44,916 nucleotides of DNA from Anoxybacteroides voinovskiense (lineage in GTDB: Bacteria > Bacillota > Bacilli > Bacillales > Anoxybacillaceae): the NCBI RefSeq assembly GCF_014196205.1, contig NZ_JACIDE010000025.1, forward strand, positions 1 through 44,916. The letters run 5' to 3'. A program made the position numbers and the translations under genes. Below are positions 13,799 through 22,113 of this stretch, one piece after another (within the stretch, counting starts at the first letter, position 1; every line of letters starts with the position of its first letter). A model generated the notes under the pieces. It worked only from the letters and a program-made list of their open reading frames with translations. It was not told the DNA's origin and made no database searches.

Positions 13799-14164
13799 TC
13801 ATTTTTGAAATTCTTCCTCTAAATTTTCCGATAACAAAAAGACGATGATTCGTTCCCCAGTATGAGTACTAATATCCGTATGAATGCTAGTAACGTTTTT
13901 TCCCGTCATGCTCCAAATCATTTCTTTTAGCTGGTCACTGCCTGATTCAATTAATTCCGAACGGACTCGCTTAATGGATAGCATCCCTTCTTTTGTTTCC
14001 GCTAATTTTTGTTCCGCCGGCGTCAAAATTCCTCGCAATTGAACAATAATCATATTGCGAACAATATCGGTTTTAACCGATAGCGGTCCCCTTCCTAAAT
14101 ACTCCTTCTCCCATTGTGTCAACGCTCGACTAATTTGATCTTCCATCTCTCCTTTAGACTTCAC
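13799..14164 (-). CDS. DUF2294 family protein
   Basis: A 121-residue soluble protein with the DUF2294 pattern (QWEKEYLGRGPLSVKTDIV, MIIVQLRGILTPAEQKLAE, and the THTGERIIVFLLS ending). Function unknown; members often lie near SbtA-type or other carbon-related transporters as I recall. The GTG start at 14164 has GGGGG 7 bases before it; an ATG at 14146 is possible but its ribosome site is too close. A structured leader RNA lies directly upstream. Confidence 0.78.
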   Translation of the reverse strand: MKSKGEMEDQISRALTQWEKEYLGRGPLSVKTDIVRNMIIVQLRGILTPAEQKLAETKEGMLSIKRVRSELIESGSDQLKEMIWSMTGKNVTSIHTDISTHTGERIIVFLLSENLEEEFQK

Positions 14165-14182
14165 ACATAATCCCCCTTTGAA

Positions 14183-14390
14183 ACAAAAACGGCATGCCTC
14201 ACCATTCTTCCGAAGTGAAACATACCGATCTATCTTTAGCTTAAATCATAAAACAGCCGACAAAGCCCTTTCGTTCTTGTAGCGTTTCCGCCCCAAGAAC
14301 GCTAAAGCCGTCCATCGCTATGATTTAGCTTTCAGTCTCTCGGTTCAATTTATTTTTATTATAACGAACTACGGTCTTCTGTCAAGAAAA
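14183..14390 (-). ncRNA. Candidate riboswitch-like leader with terminator, upstream of DUF2294-sbtA
   Basis: Read leftward, GCTAAATCATA pairs with TATGATTTAAGC as a closing stem about 100 bases wide. Inside, CGTTCTTG pairs with CAAGAACG and caps in GCG-GAAA-CGC, a GNRA loop. The single strands GGACGGCTTT and GGGCTTTGTC flank it. Downstream, GGTATG...TTCAC pairs with GTGAG...CATGCC and is followed by GTTTTTG, an intrinsic terminator, 25 bases before the DUF2294 start. A folded aptamer-like part plus terminator is the layout of a transcription-control RNA. I could not match it to a known class. Confidence 0.6.
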
Positions 14391-14425
14391 ATAATAAACG
14401 AAAAGCCACCTGCTCTGGTGGCTCA

Positions 14426-14743
14426 TTATTCGCTTATAACTCCCATCGAGCGAATATGTTGTTTTGCCTCTTCGTTACCGAGTTGATAAATAAGCTGATA
14501 AATTTTTTTCAACGTTTCATCGTACGCATCATTTTCACGATCATAATGGTATTGAATATACGGCACGTGCGCGCGAAAAAAGTTTTGAATATCGGTCGAA
14601 TAATTTTGATCAAAGTACTCTCGCAGTTGAATAATTTCTTCATCGGTCGCTTCAATTTGAAAATCCCATGGCGACGCTGTTTTTACTTGCGAAATTTCAC
14701 CATGGGCCATCGAAACGTAATATGTTTTCTTTTTCTCCGCCAC
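14426..14743 (-). CDS. Conserved small Bacillaceae protein of unknown function
   Basis: A 105-residue acidic soluble protein (YYVSMAHGEISQVKTASPWD near the start, then a helical body). The hallmark is the short N-terminal beta pair followed by ATDEEIIQLREYFDQ. I do not recognise a named family. GTG 14743 has AAGGAGGG 6 bases upstream. It lies after the holin-like gene in the same direction. Confidence 0.7.
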   Translation of the reverse strand: MAEKKKTYYVSMAHGEISQVKTASPWDFQIEATDEEIIQLREYFDQNYSTDIQNFFRAHVPYIQYHYDRENDAYDETLKKIYQLIYQLGNEEAKQHIRSMGVISE

Positions 14744-14797
14744 ACTATCCCTCCTTTTCGTTTAGTTGTAGTGTGGATGAAAGTGAAAAAATTATGC

Positions 14798-15193
14798 TTA
14801 TTTCGATTGGTCTTTCAGCAATTCAATCGCCTTTTTCAAAAAATCTGGAACAGGCAGCCCCGCCCTCCCAACATTTTCAACAATCGAAATTGCCTCATTC
14901 ATCATATAGAAAAACACCGTCGCATCGCGAATAAAGTGATTTTCCCAACCGATAGCAAGATCAAGAAGATGAGACACTCCTACTAAAACAAAAATGAGCA
15001 GTTTGCGAACGATGCCGCGAAAACCTGCTTCGCTCGATAATTTCCCTTCGAAAGCACTCGCAATAATCCCTGTGATATAATCAATAACAACGAAGCAAAT
15101 TAAAATAATGACTAATAAATCCATGCTCCCGAACATCGTGGAAAGGAACGAACCGATCAACGAAGCCCCAAGAAAAAATGTATATTTGTTCAC
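14798..15193 (-). CDS. ytkC: Holin-like membrane protein (phage_holin_4 family, YtkC type)
   Basis: A 131-residue protein with three to four membrane segments (FLGASLIGSFLSTMFGSMDL, LLVIILICFVVIDYITGIIA, LLIFVLVGVSHLLDLAIG) and the DYITGI and GLPVPDFLKKAI motifs of the TcdE/phage_holin_4 family. Such proteins make holes that release murein hydrolases; chromosomal copies such as B. subtilis ytkC have unclear roles. GTG 15193 has GGAGGAGGGG before it. Confidence 0.8.
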   Translation of the reverse strand: MNKYTFFLGASLIGSFLSTMFGSMDLLVIILICFVVIDYITGIIASAFEGKLSSEAGFRGIVRKLLIFVLVGVSHLLDLAIGWENHFIRDATVFFYMMNEAISIVENVGRAGLPVPDFLKKAIELLKDQSK

Positions 15194-15324
15194 ATTCCCC
15201 CTCCTCCCGTTTTCCTTGCCATCATTTTATGCAAATAGGAAAAAAGGGGTATGGACATTTTGACAAAACATGCTGTCTTTTTAAAGATATGCTACAATGA
15301 AATTAAAAAGAAAGTTGGGGAGTT

Positions 15325-15480
15325 ATGTTTACGATTTTGGTGATTTCGCTTGTCATTATTGCGGTGGTGCTCGTGCTCGCTGTTGCGACGACATCCAAAG
15401 CATACCAATATAAGCATACGATCGACCCAGTGGACAATAACCCGCATTTGTCAAAAGAAGAGCAACTGAAAAAAGAATGA
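15325..15480 (+). CDS. ytzI: Small membrane protein YtzI
   Basis: A 51-residue protein with one membrane helix (FTILVISLVIIAVVLVLAVA) and a hydrophilic tail ending KEEQLKKE. Length, layout and position near luxS agree with B. subtilis YtzI. GGGGAG lies before the ATG. Followed directly by a terminator. Confidence 0.72.
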   Translation: MFTILVISLVIIAVVLVLAVATTSKAYQYKHTIDPVDNNPHLSKEEQLKKE

Positions 15481-15516
15481 GGCGACTGTCAACACAGTCG
15501 CCTCCGCTTTTCTTGT
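15481..15516 (+). terminator. Terminator after ytzI
   Basis: GGCGACTGT and ACAGTCGCC form a 9-bp stem with a 4-base loop and a TTTTCTT tail. Its right half is duplicated at 15614, see the repeat. Confidence 0.85.
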
Positions 15517-15635
15517 CTAGCTACGGCTCCTAGCTCTCTTATGCCAAACAACCTTCCTCCGTCGAAGCAAAAAGCGCTTCTCGTCGGAAGAACGTTTGGC
15601 TTCGAGAGCTAACCAGTCGCCTCCGCTTTTCTTGT
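15495..15635. repeat. 97-bp multi-hairpin element flanked by a perfect 22-bp duplication
   Basis: The 22 bases starting CAGTCGCCTCCGC at 15495-15516 recur identically at 15614-15635. The 97 bases between (15517-15613) fold on themselves: TAGCTCTC (15531) with GAGAGCTA (15604), then GCCAAAC with GTTTGGC, then CTTCC with GGAAG, then CGAAGC with GCGCTTC. This reads as insertion of a small structured element with target duplication into the ytzI terminator. Confidence 0.7.
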
Positions 15636-16109
15636 TTATCCAAACACTTTCTTTAGCTCTTCTTTATCTTGCGCAAGCCAAAAACGCATGAGCTTTTTGG
15701 CTCCTTCTAAATCATGCAGTTTCGCCTGTCCGCATTGCTGCTCAGTTGCCGCTGGAATTTCGGTTGCATTTAATGCATCGTTCATCGTTTCTTCTAACAA
15801 ATCAATAATTTCTTCAACCGTTGGTGAGCCGCTTACGACTAAATAATACCCTGTTTGGCACCCCATCGGCGAAATATCAATAATATCAAAATGAGCATAC
15901 TTCTCCGCATGTTTACGGATAGTAAACGCCAATAAATGTTCTAGCGTATGAATCGCTGCTGGCTCCATCGCCTCTTTGTTCGGCTGGCAAAAACGAATAT
16001 CAAATTTATTCACCACGCCATCACTACCGACTTTATGAACACCGCAATGTCTCACATACGGCGCTTTTACGGCGCAATGATCGAGTTCAAAGCTTTCTAC
16101 TGAAGGCAT
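15636..16109 (-). CDS. luxS: S-ribosylhomocysteine lyase LuxS
   Basis: A 157-residue enzyme splitting S-ribosylhomocysteine into homocysteine and DPD, the precursor of autoinducer-2, in the activated methyl cycle. Metal ligands His54 and His58 (HTLEH, with catalytic Glu57) and Cys126 (QQCGQ), and catalytic Cys84 (PMGCQTG) are all present. Full family length. AGGGGTGATACG precedes the ATG. Both flanks carry repeated structured elements. Confidence 0.97.
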   Translation of the reverse strand: MPSVESFELDHCAVKAPYVRHCGVHKVGSDGVVNKFDIRFCQPNKEAMEPAAIHTLEHLLAFTIRKHAEKYAHFDIIDISPMGCQTGYYLVVSGSPTVEEIIDLLEETMNDALNATEIPAATEQQCGQAKLHDLEGAKKLMRFWLAQDKEELKKVFG

Positions 16110-16292
16110 CGTATCACCCCTATTTTTTTTTCATTACTTATCATACACATTTATCCGATGTTTTTCATCTGTTTTGTTGTGATAAAGCAACAAACGTGAG
16201 AACTTGTCCATGTTATGATACATTATAATTATACATGGCTGTTGATTATCCATTATTTTACTAAAAAACAAAGAATCATTTGACTGAACATA
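16110..16292. other. AT-rich upstream region of luxS
   Basis: No gene supported. It contains a leftward TATAAT within a palindrome (CCATGT...ACATGG at about 16209-16239) that could hold the luxS promoter; no clear -35 is seen. A long leftward reading frame over this region has no family likeness and crosses the repeat at 16293, so it is not called. Confidence 0.4.
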
Positions 16293-16433
16293 AGCTTTTC
16301 TGCCTCTTCCCTCGAACAAGAACGCCGGCGGGCAAATGTCATTTGCCCGCAAAGCGTTCATTGTTCGAGGAGGGCATGCGTACAGCATGCCCAGTCGGCA
16401 AGCGAACCGCTTGCCGACTACGGCAGAAAAGCT
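16293..16433. repeat. 141-bp four-way-junction palindromic element
   Basis: An outer 12-bp perfect stem (AGCTTTTCTGCC at 16293 with GGCAGAAAAGCT at 16422) closes three internal hairpins. The first is CCTCGAACAA with TTGTTCGAGG, extended by GCGGGCAAATG with CATTTGCCCGC. The second is GGGCATGC with GCATGCCC at 16372-16392. The third is AGTCGGCAAGCG with CGCTTGCCGACT at 16393-16419, 12 bp perfect. Its start (TGCCTCTTCC) is the same as the start of the hairpin repeats in the tRNA cluster. Confidence 0.8.
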
Positions 16434-16516
16434 AGGAATAGAGCGAGGTCAACTGGTTTTTAATGGTTAATCAATACGCCTGATAATTATACTTTCGTTC
16501 AATAGGGGCGATATAT

Positions 16517-16741
16517 GTGAAACAACTATTGATGGCGCTTATTCGCTTTTACCAACTTGCTATTTCCCCATTAAAACCGCCGACATGCCGATTTTATCCA
16601 ACATGTTCACATTATGGGTTAGAAGCGATTCGGCGGTTCGGTGCGATAAAAGGCGGATGGCTGACGATAAAACGCATTGTCAAATGCCACCCGTTTCATC
16701 CTGGCGGCTTCGACCCCGTTCCAGACAAAATAAAGAAATAA
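16517..16741 (+). CDS. yidD: Membrane protein insertion factor YidD
   Basis: A 74-residue YidD-family protein ([48 protein letters not shown]). It helps YidC/SpoIIIJ place proteins in the membrane. The three conserved cysteines and the amphipathic N-terminus are present. The GTG start has AGGGGCG upstream. In B. subtilis the homologue (ytjA) is also next to luxS. Confidence 0.95.
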   Translation: MKQLLMALIRFYQLAISPLKPPTCRFYPTCSHYGLEAIRRFGAIKGGWLTIKRIVKCHPFHPGGFDPVPDKIKK

Positions 16742-16854
16742 GCAGATGGGCACGCCGTATGCATGCCCATCCATTTTTTCTGAAAATATAAATGGTCATT
16801 TCCCTTTAAGAATAGTTGTATTTTTCCCTTTTTTCCTGTATGATTAATATTGTT

Positions 16855-16875
16855 AAATCGTAATCATTTCGATTT
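16855..16875 (+). promoter_or_regulatory. Zur box upstream of the zinc-binding lipoprotein gene
   Basis: AAATCGTAATCATTTCGATTT is a near-perfect match to the B. subtilis Zur operator (TCGTAAT-n-ATTACGA), one base off on the right arm. It lies 43 bases before the gene, so zinc should repress transcription. Confidence 0.85.
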
Positions 16876-16917
16876 ATTTCGCAGTTACGATGACACTACA
16901 TAGAAAGGAGAAGAACG

Positions 16918-17844
16918 ATGGAAAAAAGATGGCTTTTATTGGTCTTTTTTGCCACCATGCTTGCATTGGTTGGCTGTAATAAACAAGAAGCTACGAAACC
17001 GAAAAACGGTTTAACGATTTATACAACCGTCTATCCGCTCGCTGATTTTGCGAAAAAAATTGGCGGTGAATACGTTGCAGTCGAAAGTATTTATCCTCCT
17101 GGAGTGGAAGCACATACGTTTGAACCGACGACACAAACGATGAAAGAACTAGCGAATGCCGATGCGTTTATTTATGTCGGGGCAGGGATGGAAGAATTTA
17201 TAAATAAAACGATGCAAACGCTACAAAACGAACATGTAACGTTTATCGAAGGCACAAAAGGCATTCCGTTATTAGACTCAACTAGCGAACACGAAACTAG
17301 TGAAGAACATCACGACCATGGCGACAAAGACCCACACGTCTGGCTCGATCCGATTCTTTCTATTCAGATCGCAGAAAACATTAAAAATGCACTCATTGAA
17401 CTGAAACCAGAAGCGAAAGACACGTTTGAAAAAAACTTCGCTTCCTTAAAGCAGCAGCTACAACAGCTCGATCAACAGTTTCAAGCAGTCGTAAACACCG
17501 CACCGAAAAAAGAAATTCTCGTTTCTCATGCTGCTTACGGCTATTGGGAAAAACGATACGGCATCCATGAAATAAGCATTGCTGGTCTTTCTCCAAGCAA
17601 CGAGCCGTCGCAAAAAGAATTAGCACAAATCATCGATACTGCTAAAAAGCATCATATTCACTATGTCATTTTCGAGCAAAACGTTACACCAAAAGTCGCA
17701 GATATTGTAAAAAACGAAATCGGAGCCGAGCCACTTCGTCTCCATAACTTAGAAACTCTGACAGAAGACGATATCCAAAAAAGGAAAGACTATTTTACTA
17801 TTATGAAAGAAAATATAGAAGTGCTGAAAAAAGCATTGCAATAA
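16918..17844 (+). CDS. znuA: Zinc ABC transporter substrate-binding lipoprotein (ZnuA/AdcA type)
   Basis: A 308-residue lipoprotein of the cluster-9 metal-binding family. The signal (MALVGC-type lipobox, Cys near residue 20) is followed by the two lobes. Metal ligands are expected in GVEAHTFEP, in DPHVWLDP after a His/Asp/Glu-rich loop (EEHHDHGDKD), in SHAAYGYW, and in the FEQNVTP segment. The His-rich loop is typical of zinc importers. The Zur box supports zinc. No permease or ATPase gene is adjacent, so it must share a transporter encoded elsewhere. Followed by a terminator. Confidence 0.93.
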   Translation: MEKRWLLLVFFATMLALVGCNKQEATKPKNGLTIYTTVYPLADFAKKIGGEYVAVESIYPPGVEAHTFEPTTQTMKELANADAFIYVGAGMEEFINKTMQTLQNEHVTFIEGTKGIPLLDSTSEHETSEEHHDHGDKDPHVWLDPILSIQIAENIKNALIELKPEAKDTFEKNFASLKQQLQQLDQQFQAVVNTAPKKEILVSHAAYGYWEKRYGIHEISIAGLSPSNEPSQKELAQIIDTAKKHHIHYVIFEQNVTPKVADIVKNEIGAEPLRLHNLETLTEDDIQKRKDYFTIMKENIEVLKKALQ

Positions 17845-17849
17845 GTAAA

Positions 17850-17886
17850 AGAGGGTGTCCCAAAAGTAACGGGGCACCCTTTGTTA
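17850..17886 (+). terminator. Terminator after znuA
   Basis: AGGGTGTCCC and GGGGCACCCT stem followed by TTTG; one G-T pair. Confidence 0.8.
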
Positions 17887-17971
17887 TAACCATATATACG
17901 TATGAAACATTTTTGTGAAACTATTTATTGTATCTTCCTTGGAGAAAGGCGACCTTTTGGGTCAGCTCCTT

Positions 17972-19927
17972 TCACTCTAGCGACCGAACATATTCGGCAA
18001 TCGCCGCGATTTCGCCTTGCGTAAGTGATGGTATTTCTTTTGTTTTGTGGCGTTCAATCGCTTCCTCAATTGTTTTTGCACTTCCGTCATGTAGATAAGG
18101 TGCTGTCGCCCATATCCCACGTAATGTTGGCGTATCCCATTGCTTCGGTGTGCGCGGATTCGTAAAATGCGCTCGCGCATCTCCGTTAGAGACTTTATCT
18201 TTTCGATTATTCGTTCCGACATCGTGCAAATACGACGTATTCGCAGTCGTCAGTTTTCCGTGTGTATCCACCGCTTTCACACTGTCAGTAAAATATTCCC
18301 CGCCATGACAACTCAAGCAATTGCCTTTTCCGTTAAACAGCGCTTCTCCTTCTTCCGCTTTTGCTGTTAAACTACCATCTTTATTCCGGTACGGACTTTT
18401 CGGAACTGGGAAAGAATCGGGCGCATCTAAATACGCAAACAACGCATCATACATATGCTGGACGTCTTTTGGCAGCGGTTTGCTTGGATCAACCGTTGTC
18501 ATGCCGCCCATTTCATTTTGCACCGTATGAATATAGTCGCTAAACTCATCGCGTGAACCGTCCCACATAAACAAGCCTGTTTTCGTCGTCAGTACATTGC
18601 TCGGAACGTTGCGCGGCCCTTTTGGCGTGAGCAATGTCAATCCATTAATTTCCCCATCGCTATGGCACGAAGCGCAACTCATCCAATTGTTCCCTGTAAT
18701 TGCTGCTGCAAATTCGTCGCTGTTGGCACTGTAAAAAATCGTTTTCCCTTCCCGAACAAGCGGCGAGAGCGAATCGTTGGCAATAAGCGGAATCGTTCCT
18801 TTTACTTCCTTAGCCCTTGCATATGGACTTTTTCCTCCCGTTTGAATCACAGCTAAATCATGGCTCATCGCATTGTGAACAAACAACGTTTTTCCGTCCG
18901 GCGAGATAACAACCCCACGTGGATTATTGCCTTCAATGCGCCGCAAAATTTGCGTCGCATTGCCGCCACGCGCTAAATCAAACACAACTAAATCTTCACT
19001 GCCAGACATCACAGCATACATTTTGCTTCCATCGGGCTGAAACGTAACATCATACGGATTCGACACAATGATCGTTTCGTTTTTCACATCTTTCACATTA
19101 ATCGCTGCAAACAGTTCTTTCCGCTCCCCAAGCAGTTCCTCATCTTTTTCTAAATCAATGACCGAAATAGCTGGAAACACTGTTTCTTCAAACTGAATGG
19201 GAGTATCAATGTTCGTCAACAAATGTGGAATATACGCTTTTTTCCCATCCGGCGCAATGACAAACTGCTCGAGCGTATTCGGAACGCCTTGGCTTTTTTT
19301 TCGATCCACTTGGTCAGGTGAAGGGGCAAGGGTAATCTCTTTGATAACACGATTTTTTCCTGTGTCAATGACACTAATTTTCGCATCTAAATAATGTGGG
19401 ACATATAATTTTTTCCCATCTGCTGTAATGGCAACCGTACGCGGTCGATCGCCTACACGTATTTCTTTTCTCACCTTTCTTTTCTCTAAGTCAACGACCG
19501 ATACCGTACCCGAACGGTAATTCGCTACATATAGCGTTTTTCCGTCCTGACTTGTGACTAAGCCAAACGGTTCAATGCCCGTTTTTATATGATCGACTAC
19601 TTTTTTCTCTTTTAAAGAAATAATATCCACGCGGTCAGCGTGCATACACGACACGTACAAAAACTGCTCATCTGGGCTTAACGTTAACTGCCGCGGCTCT
19701 TTTCCGACAGGAATCTCTGCTTTTTTCTTTCTCGTTTTCGCATCGATGATGGTGACAGTATTTACATCGATGTTTGCTGTATATAGCGTATCCCCTTTTC
19801 GATTAATGGTAATATTGTCGCTATGGACCGCATCCTGCCGAACGATTCGTTTTTCGGTTTCAAACACCGGATTCGCTTGGCACCCGATGAGCACGAACAA
19901 CAAAAACAAGCCAATCCACTTTCTCAT
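17972..19927 (-). CDS. Lipoprotein fusing a YVTN beta-propeller to a diheme cytochrome (MauG/CcpA-like)
   Basis: A 651-residue exported lipoprotein (lipobox LIGC, Cys16). Residues about 30-370 hold repeated YVTN-type blades (DGKTLYVANYRSGTVSVVDL and similar). Residues 418-422 (CASCH) and 537-541 (CLSCH) are two c-type heme sites in a C-terminal domain of the bacterial cytochrome c peroxidase/MauG superfamily, ending in the usual TPTLRGIWATAPYLHDGS. It should sit on the outer face of the membrane and carry out heme-based oxidation or electron transfer. ATG 19927 is preferred to one at 19999 because of GGGGG upstream and the signal peptide. A Fur-like box precedes it. Confidence 0.85.
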   Translation of the reverse strand: MRKWIGLFLLFVLIGCQANPVFETEKRIVRQDAVHSDNITINRKGDTLYTANIDVNTVTIIDAKTRKKKAEIPVGKEPRQLTLSPDEQFLYVSCMHADRVDIISLKEKKVVDHIKTGIEPFGLVTSQDGKTLYVANYRSGTVSVVDLEKRKVRKEIRVGDRPRTVAITADGKKLYVPHYLDAKISVIDTGKNRVIKEITLAPSPDQVDRKKSQGVPNTLEQFVIAPDGKKAYIPHLLTNIDTPIQFEETVFPAISVIDLEKDEELLGERKELFAAINVKDVKNETIIVSNPYDVTFQPDGSKMYAVMSGSEDLVVFDLARGGNATQILRRIEGNNPRGVVISPDGKTLFVHNAMSHDLAVIQTGGKSPYARAKEVKGTIPLIANDSLSPLVREGKTIFYSANSDEFAAAITGNNWMSCASCHSDGEINGLTLLTPKGPRNVPSNVLTTKTGLFMWDGSRDEFSDYIHTVQNEMGGMTTVDPSKPLPKDVQHMYDALFAYLDAPDSFPVPKSPYRNKDGSLTAKAEEGEALFNGKGNCLSCHGGEYFTDSVKAVDTHGKLTTANTSYLHDVGTNNRKDKVSNGDARAHFTNPRTPKQWDTPTLRGIWATAPYLHDGSAKTIEEAIERHKTKEIPSLTQGEIAAIAEYVRSLE

Positions 19928-19956
19928 CCGTATTCCCCCATTTTTATTAAAGAAAA

Positions 19957-19971
19957 TGAAAACCATTGTCA
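19957..19971 (-). promoter_or_regulatory. Fur-like box before the cytochrome lipoprotein gene
   Basis: TGAAAACCATTGTCA approximates the 7-1-7 Fur operator (TGATAAT-n-ATTATCA) with four differences. It is the weakest of the three boxes in this cluster. Confidence 0.5.
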
Positions 19972-20009
19972 TTTTACAAAAAAATGCGGCAATCCTCAAT
20001 GGATGCCGC

Positions 20010-22070
20010 TTACTTTTTCTTCACTTCTACTGATAACAAAACAGGTGCAATTCCGTACTTGCCGTGTCCCGCTTGAATTTGTGGGACATGGTCGCCGTCG
20101 GTATTGCCGGAATCATTGCCTTCCATATACACATCCCCTGTATCCCAAAATTCACTCGCCTGCATCCCTTCATTGACGCTTGGTCCATCAATGATACGGT
20201 CATAAAAATCAACATAACGGGAAATAATCGTTTCTCTCTCTAACGCTTTTATTGGCTGATCGGAATCAGTGTTATTTAAGTTATTTAGCGCTACGCGGAA
20301 CACACCGGACAATGCACCCGCAACAAACGGTGTATACTTCATCCCATCTTCCCCCGTTTTATACACACGCAACGTGCGGTCCCAAAAATGCTTATCCATC
20401 GCTTCGTAAATATGGCGAGCCGCTTCGCGATATTTTTCTTCTTTTGTCGCTAAAAACGCAGCGGTCAATCCGCGAATCGCTCCGAGCTGTGCAAGCAACG
20501 TTGGAGCTGTTTGTTCTGGTCCTTCCCCAATGATAAACCCGTTGGCAACAAGCCCGTCTTTCCGCATCAATTTCGTAAGGATGAACTCCGCTTGTGATGT
20601 CAACAGTTCTAATGCCCGCTTTCCTTCTTTAGTGCCAAGCCCTTTCGCCTGCTCTCCACTCGCATAGCCGACTGGGAGACCGTCGATCGCTCGCTCAAAT
20701 ATACGGAGCGCCTCCATCGTATACCCTGCTTGGAACGTATCGACGCGTTTTCCTTGCCCATTGTTATACTCTTCCACAAAAGCCCCTGCTTCTCGATTAA
20801 AATGCATCGCATCGATGTTTTTAAACACTTGCAGTAACACGTCGCGATTGACGGAATATGGATCGGTCGCGACAACATCGTTTGCTGGATTGGCATCTAC
20901 ATTTTCTTTCGGGGCACTCGGGAATGGTGCACCATCAAATACGGCTAAAAACGCTTGGTTTTGATTAGAATTGGCAGGTCGTTGATCGGTTATCCCGTAA
21001 AACTCAGATGCTGGCCAAAGCATTAGCCATTGATCTTGCAATAAGCTTCTTGCATCTTTCACGATTAACTGCTTCGCCTTTGGCGCCAGCTTATTTCCAT
21101 CTTCAACTACTTCAATGGCATGCGGCAAATATACAAGCCCTTTACTTGGATCATACTTATTTCCTACGCCTTTCGCTAATGCCTGCCGCTTTGCATCATA
21201 AAACAAATAATCGCGCACAAAGTTCAATTTATTCCATATTTCTTCTGTTAGAATCATGCCTTGCATCCCGTCTGCCGAGCTGACACCGAGCGCAATGTTT
21301 TTATCTTGGTCATCGTGTGACGTTTTCGCCTCTAGTTCTTCATCTTTATCAACCGTATGGAAACCGCCTAAAAAATCACCGGCCCAGAGCGCTTGTTTTA
21401 AAAAGACAGCTCCATACGCCGACGGTGTCAGCAGTTTTTGCATGTTATCGCGATTCCAACGCAACGACTGAAAATCGACTTGATATACTGGGACATATGT
21501 TTTGTCCTTATTTTCCGCATATACGCTCGTATCGACTTTTTGTGCATAGTGCGGATCTCCGCCGGCATATTCAATCAACGTCGGGAACATATTACGGAAA
21601 ATTTCTTCATGCGGATACCCGACACTATCCGCCAGCGCATAAAAACGAGCGGCTAATGCTTCATCTGCTGCTTTCTTTTCTTTTTCCGCCCATTGCCCCG
21701 TCACCGGACCATGAATTAAATGCAAACCTACCCCTGATTTTTCCGTCACTTCATACATTGCTTCTTCTGAATACTCATAGGACTCAATACCAGCTGTGTA
21801 ATCAAATTTTGTCGGTTTGTTTATTTTTCGCGCATCTAATACGTCCAAATTAAGCCCAAGCCCTTCCGCTAACGGCTCTCCTGACAGCTCAAATTCGGAA
21901 TAAGCAAACATATTTCCTGCTGTATCAAACGAATAGTCGATCACCGGCACCGCAATTTCTTGTTCATTTTTCTTTTTTTCATTCGTTTCTTGTATTGGCG
22001 TACAGGCTGAAGCGAGCAGAAGCGAAGAGGCAAGCGCTGCTGCTACGCCTTTTGAGCCATTTTTCTTCAT
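20010..22070 (-). CDS. Large lipoprotein of unknown function, probable alpha/alpha-barrel fold
   Basis: A 686-residue lipoprotein (lipobox LASAC, Cys23). No known catalytic motif recognised. Repeated helix pairs with conserved aromatic/acidic ends (RDYLFYDAKRQALA, YTMEALRIFERAIDGLP, AARHIYEAMDKHFWDRTLRVY, VAGALSGVFRVALNNL) suggest a six-hairpin or (alpha/alpha) barrel as in some glycosidase-like proteins. Rich in W, Y and H. It lies between two Fur-like boxes and just upstream of the diheme lipoprotein gene, so it is probably its partner or substrate on the cell surface; that link is inference. Confidence 0.75.
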   Translation of the reverse strand: MKKNGSKGVAAALASSLLLASACTPIQETNEKKKNEQEIAVPVIDYSFDTAGNMFAYSEFELSGEPLAEGLGLNLDVLDARKINKPTKFDYTAGIESYEYSEEAMYEVTEKSGVGLHLIHGPVTGQWAEKEKKAADEALAARFYALADSVGYPHEEIFRNMFPTLIEYAGGDPHYAQKVDTSVYAENKDKTYVPVYQVDFQSLRWNRDNMQKLLTPSAYGAVFLKQALWAGDFLGGFHTVDKDEELEAKTSHDDQDKNIALGVSSADGMQGMILTEEIWNKLNFVRDYLFYDAKRQALAKGVGNKYDPSKGLVYLPHAIEVVEDGNKLAPKAKQLIVKDARSLLQDQWLMLWPASEFYGITDQRPANSNQNQAFLAVFDGAPFPSAPKENVDANPANDVVATDPYSVNRDVLLQVFKNIDAMHFNREAGAFVEEYNNGQGKRVDTFQAGYTMEALRIFERAIDGLPVGYASGEQAKGLGTKEGKRALELLTSQAEFILTKLMRKDGLVANGFIIGEGPEQTAPTLLAQLGAIRGLTAAFLATKEEKYREAARHIYEAMDKHFWDRTLRVYKTGEDGMKYTPFVAGALSGVFRVALNNLNNTDSDQPIKALERETIISRYVDFYDRIIDGPSVNEGMQASEFWDTGDVYMEGNDSGNTDGDHVPQIQAGHGKYGIAPVLLSVEVKKK

Positions 22071-22092
22071 ATAGCAATCCCCCTAAAAACAA

Positions 22093-22107
22093 TGATTTTC
22101 ATTATCA
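22093..22107 (-). promoter_or_regulatory. Fur box before the large lipoprotein gene
   Basis: TGATTTTCATTATCA (plus strand) matches the 7-1-7 Fur operator with two differences. It lies 23 bases before the lipoprotein start, at the end of the preceding gene. Confidence 0.75.
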
Positions 22108-22113
22108 TTCATT

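Noticed and set aside
14183-14390. Leader as c-di-AMP (ydaO), S-box, T-box, c-di-GMP or fluoride riboswitch
   Set aside because: None of the conserved words of these classes could be found on either strand.
16134-16388. 84-codon leftward open frame between luxS and yidD
   Set aside because: It runs through the perfectly paired element at 16293 and has no ribosome site or family likeness.
20027-21853. Several long rightward frames opposite the large lipoprotein gene
   Set aside because: Shadows of the leftward gene with unlikely composition and no ribosome sites.
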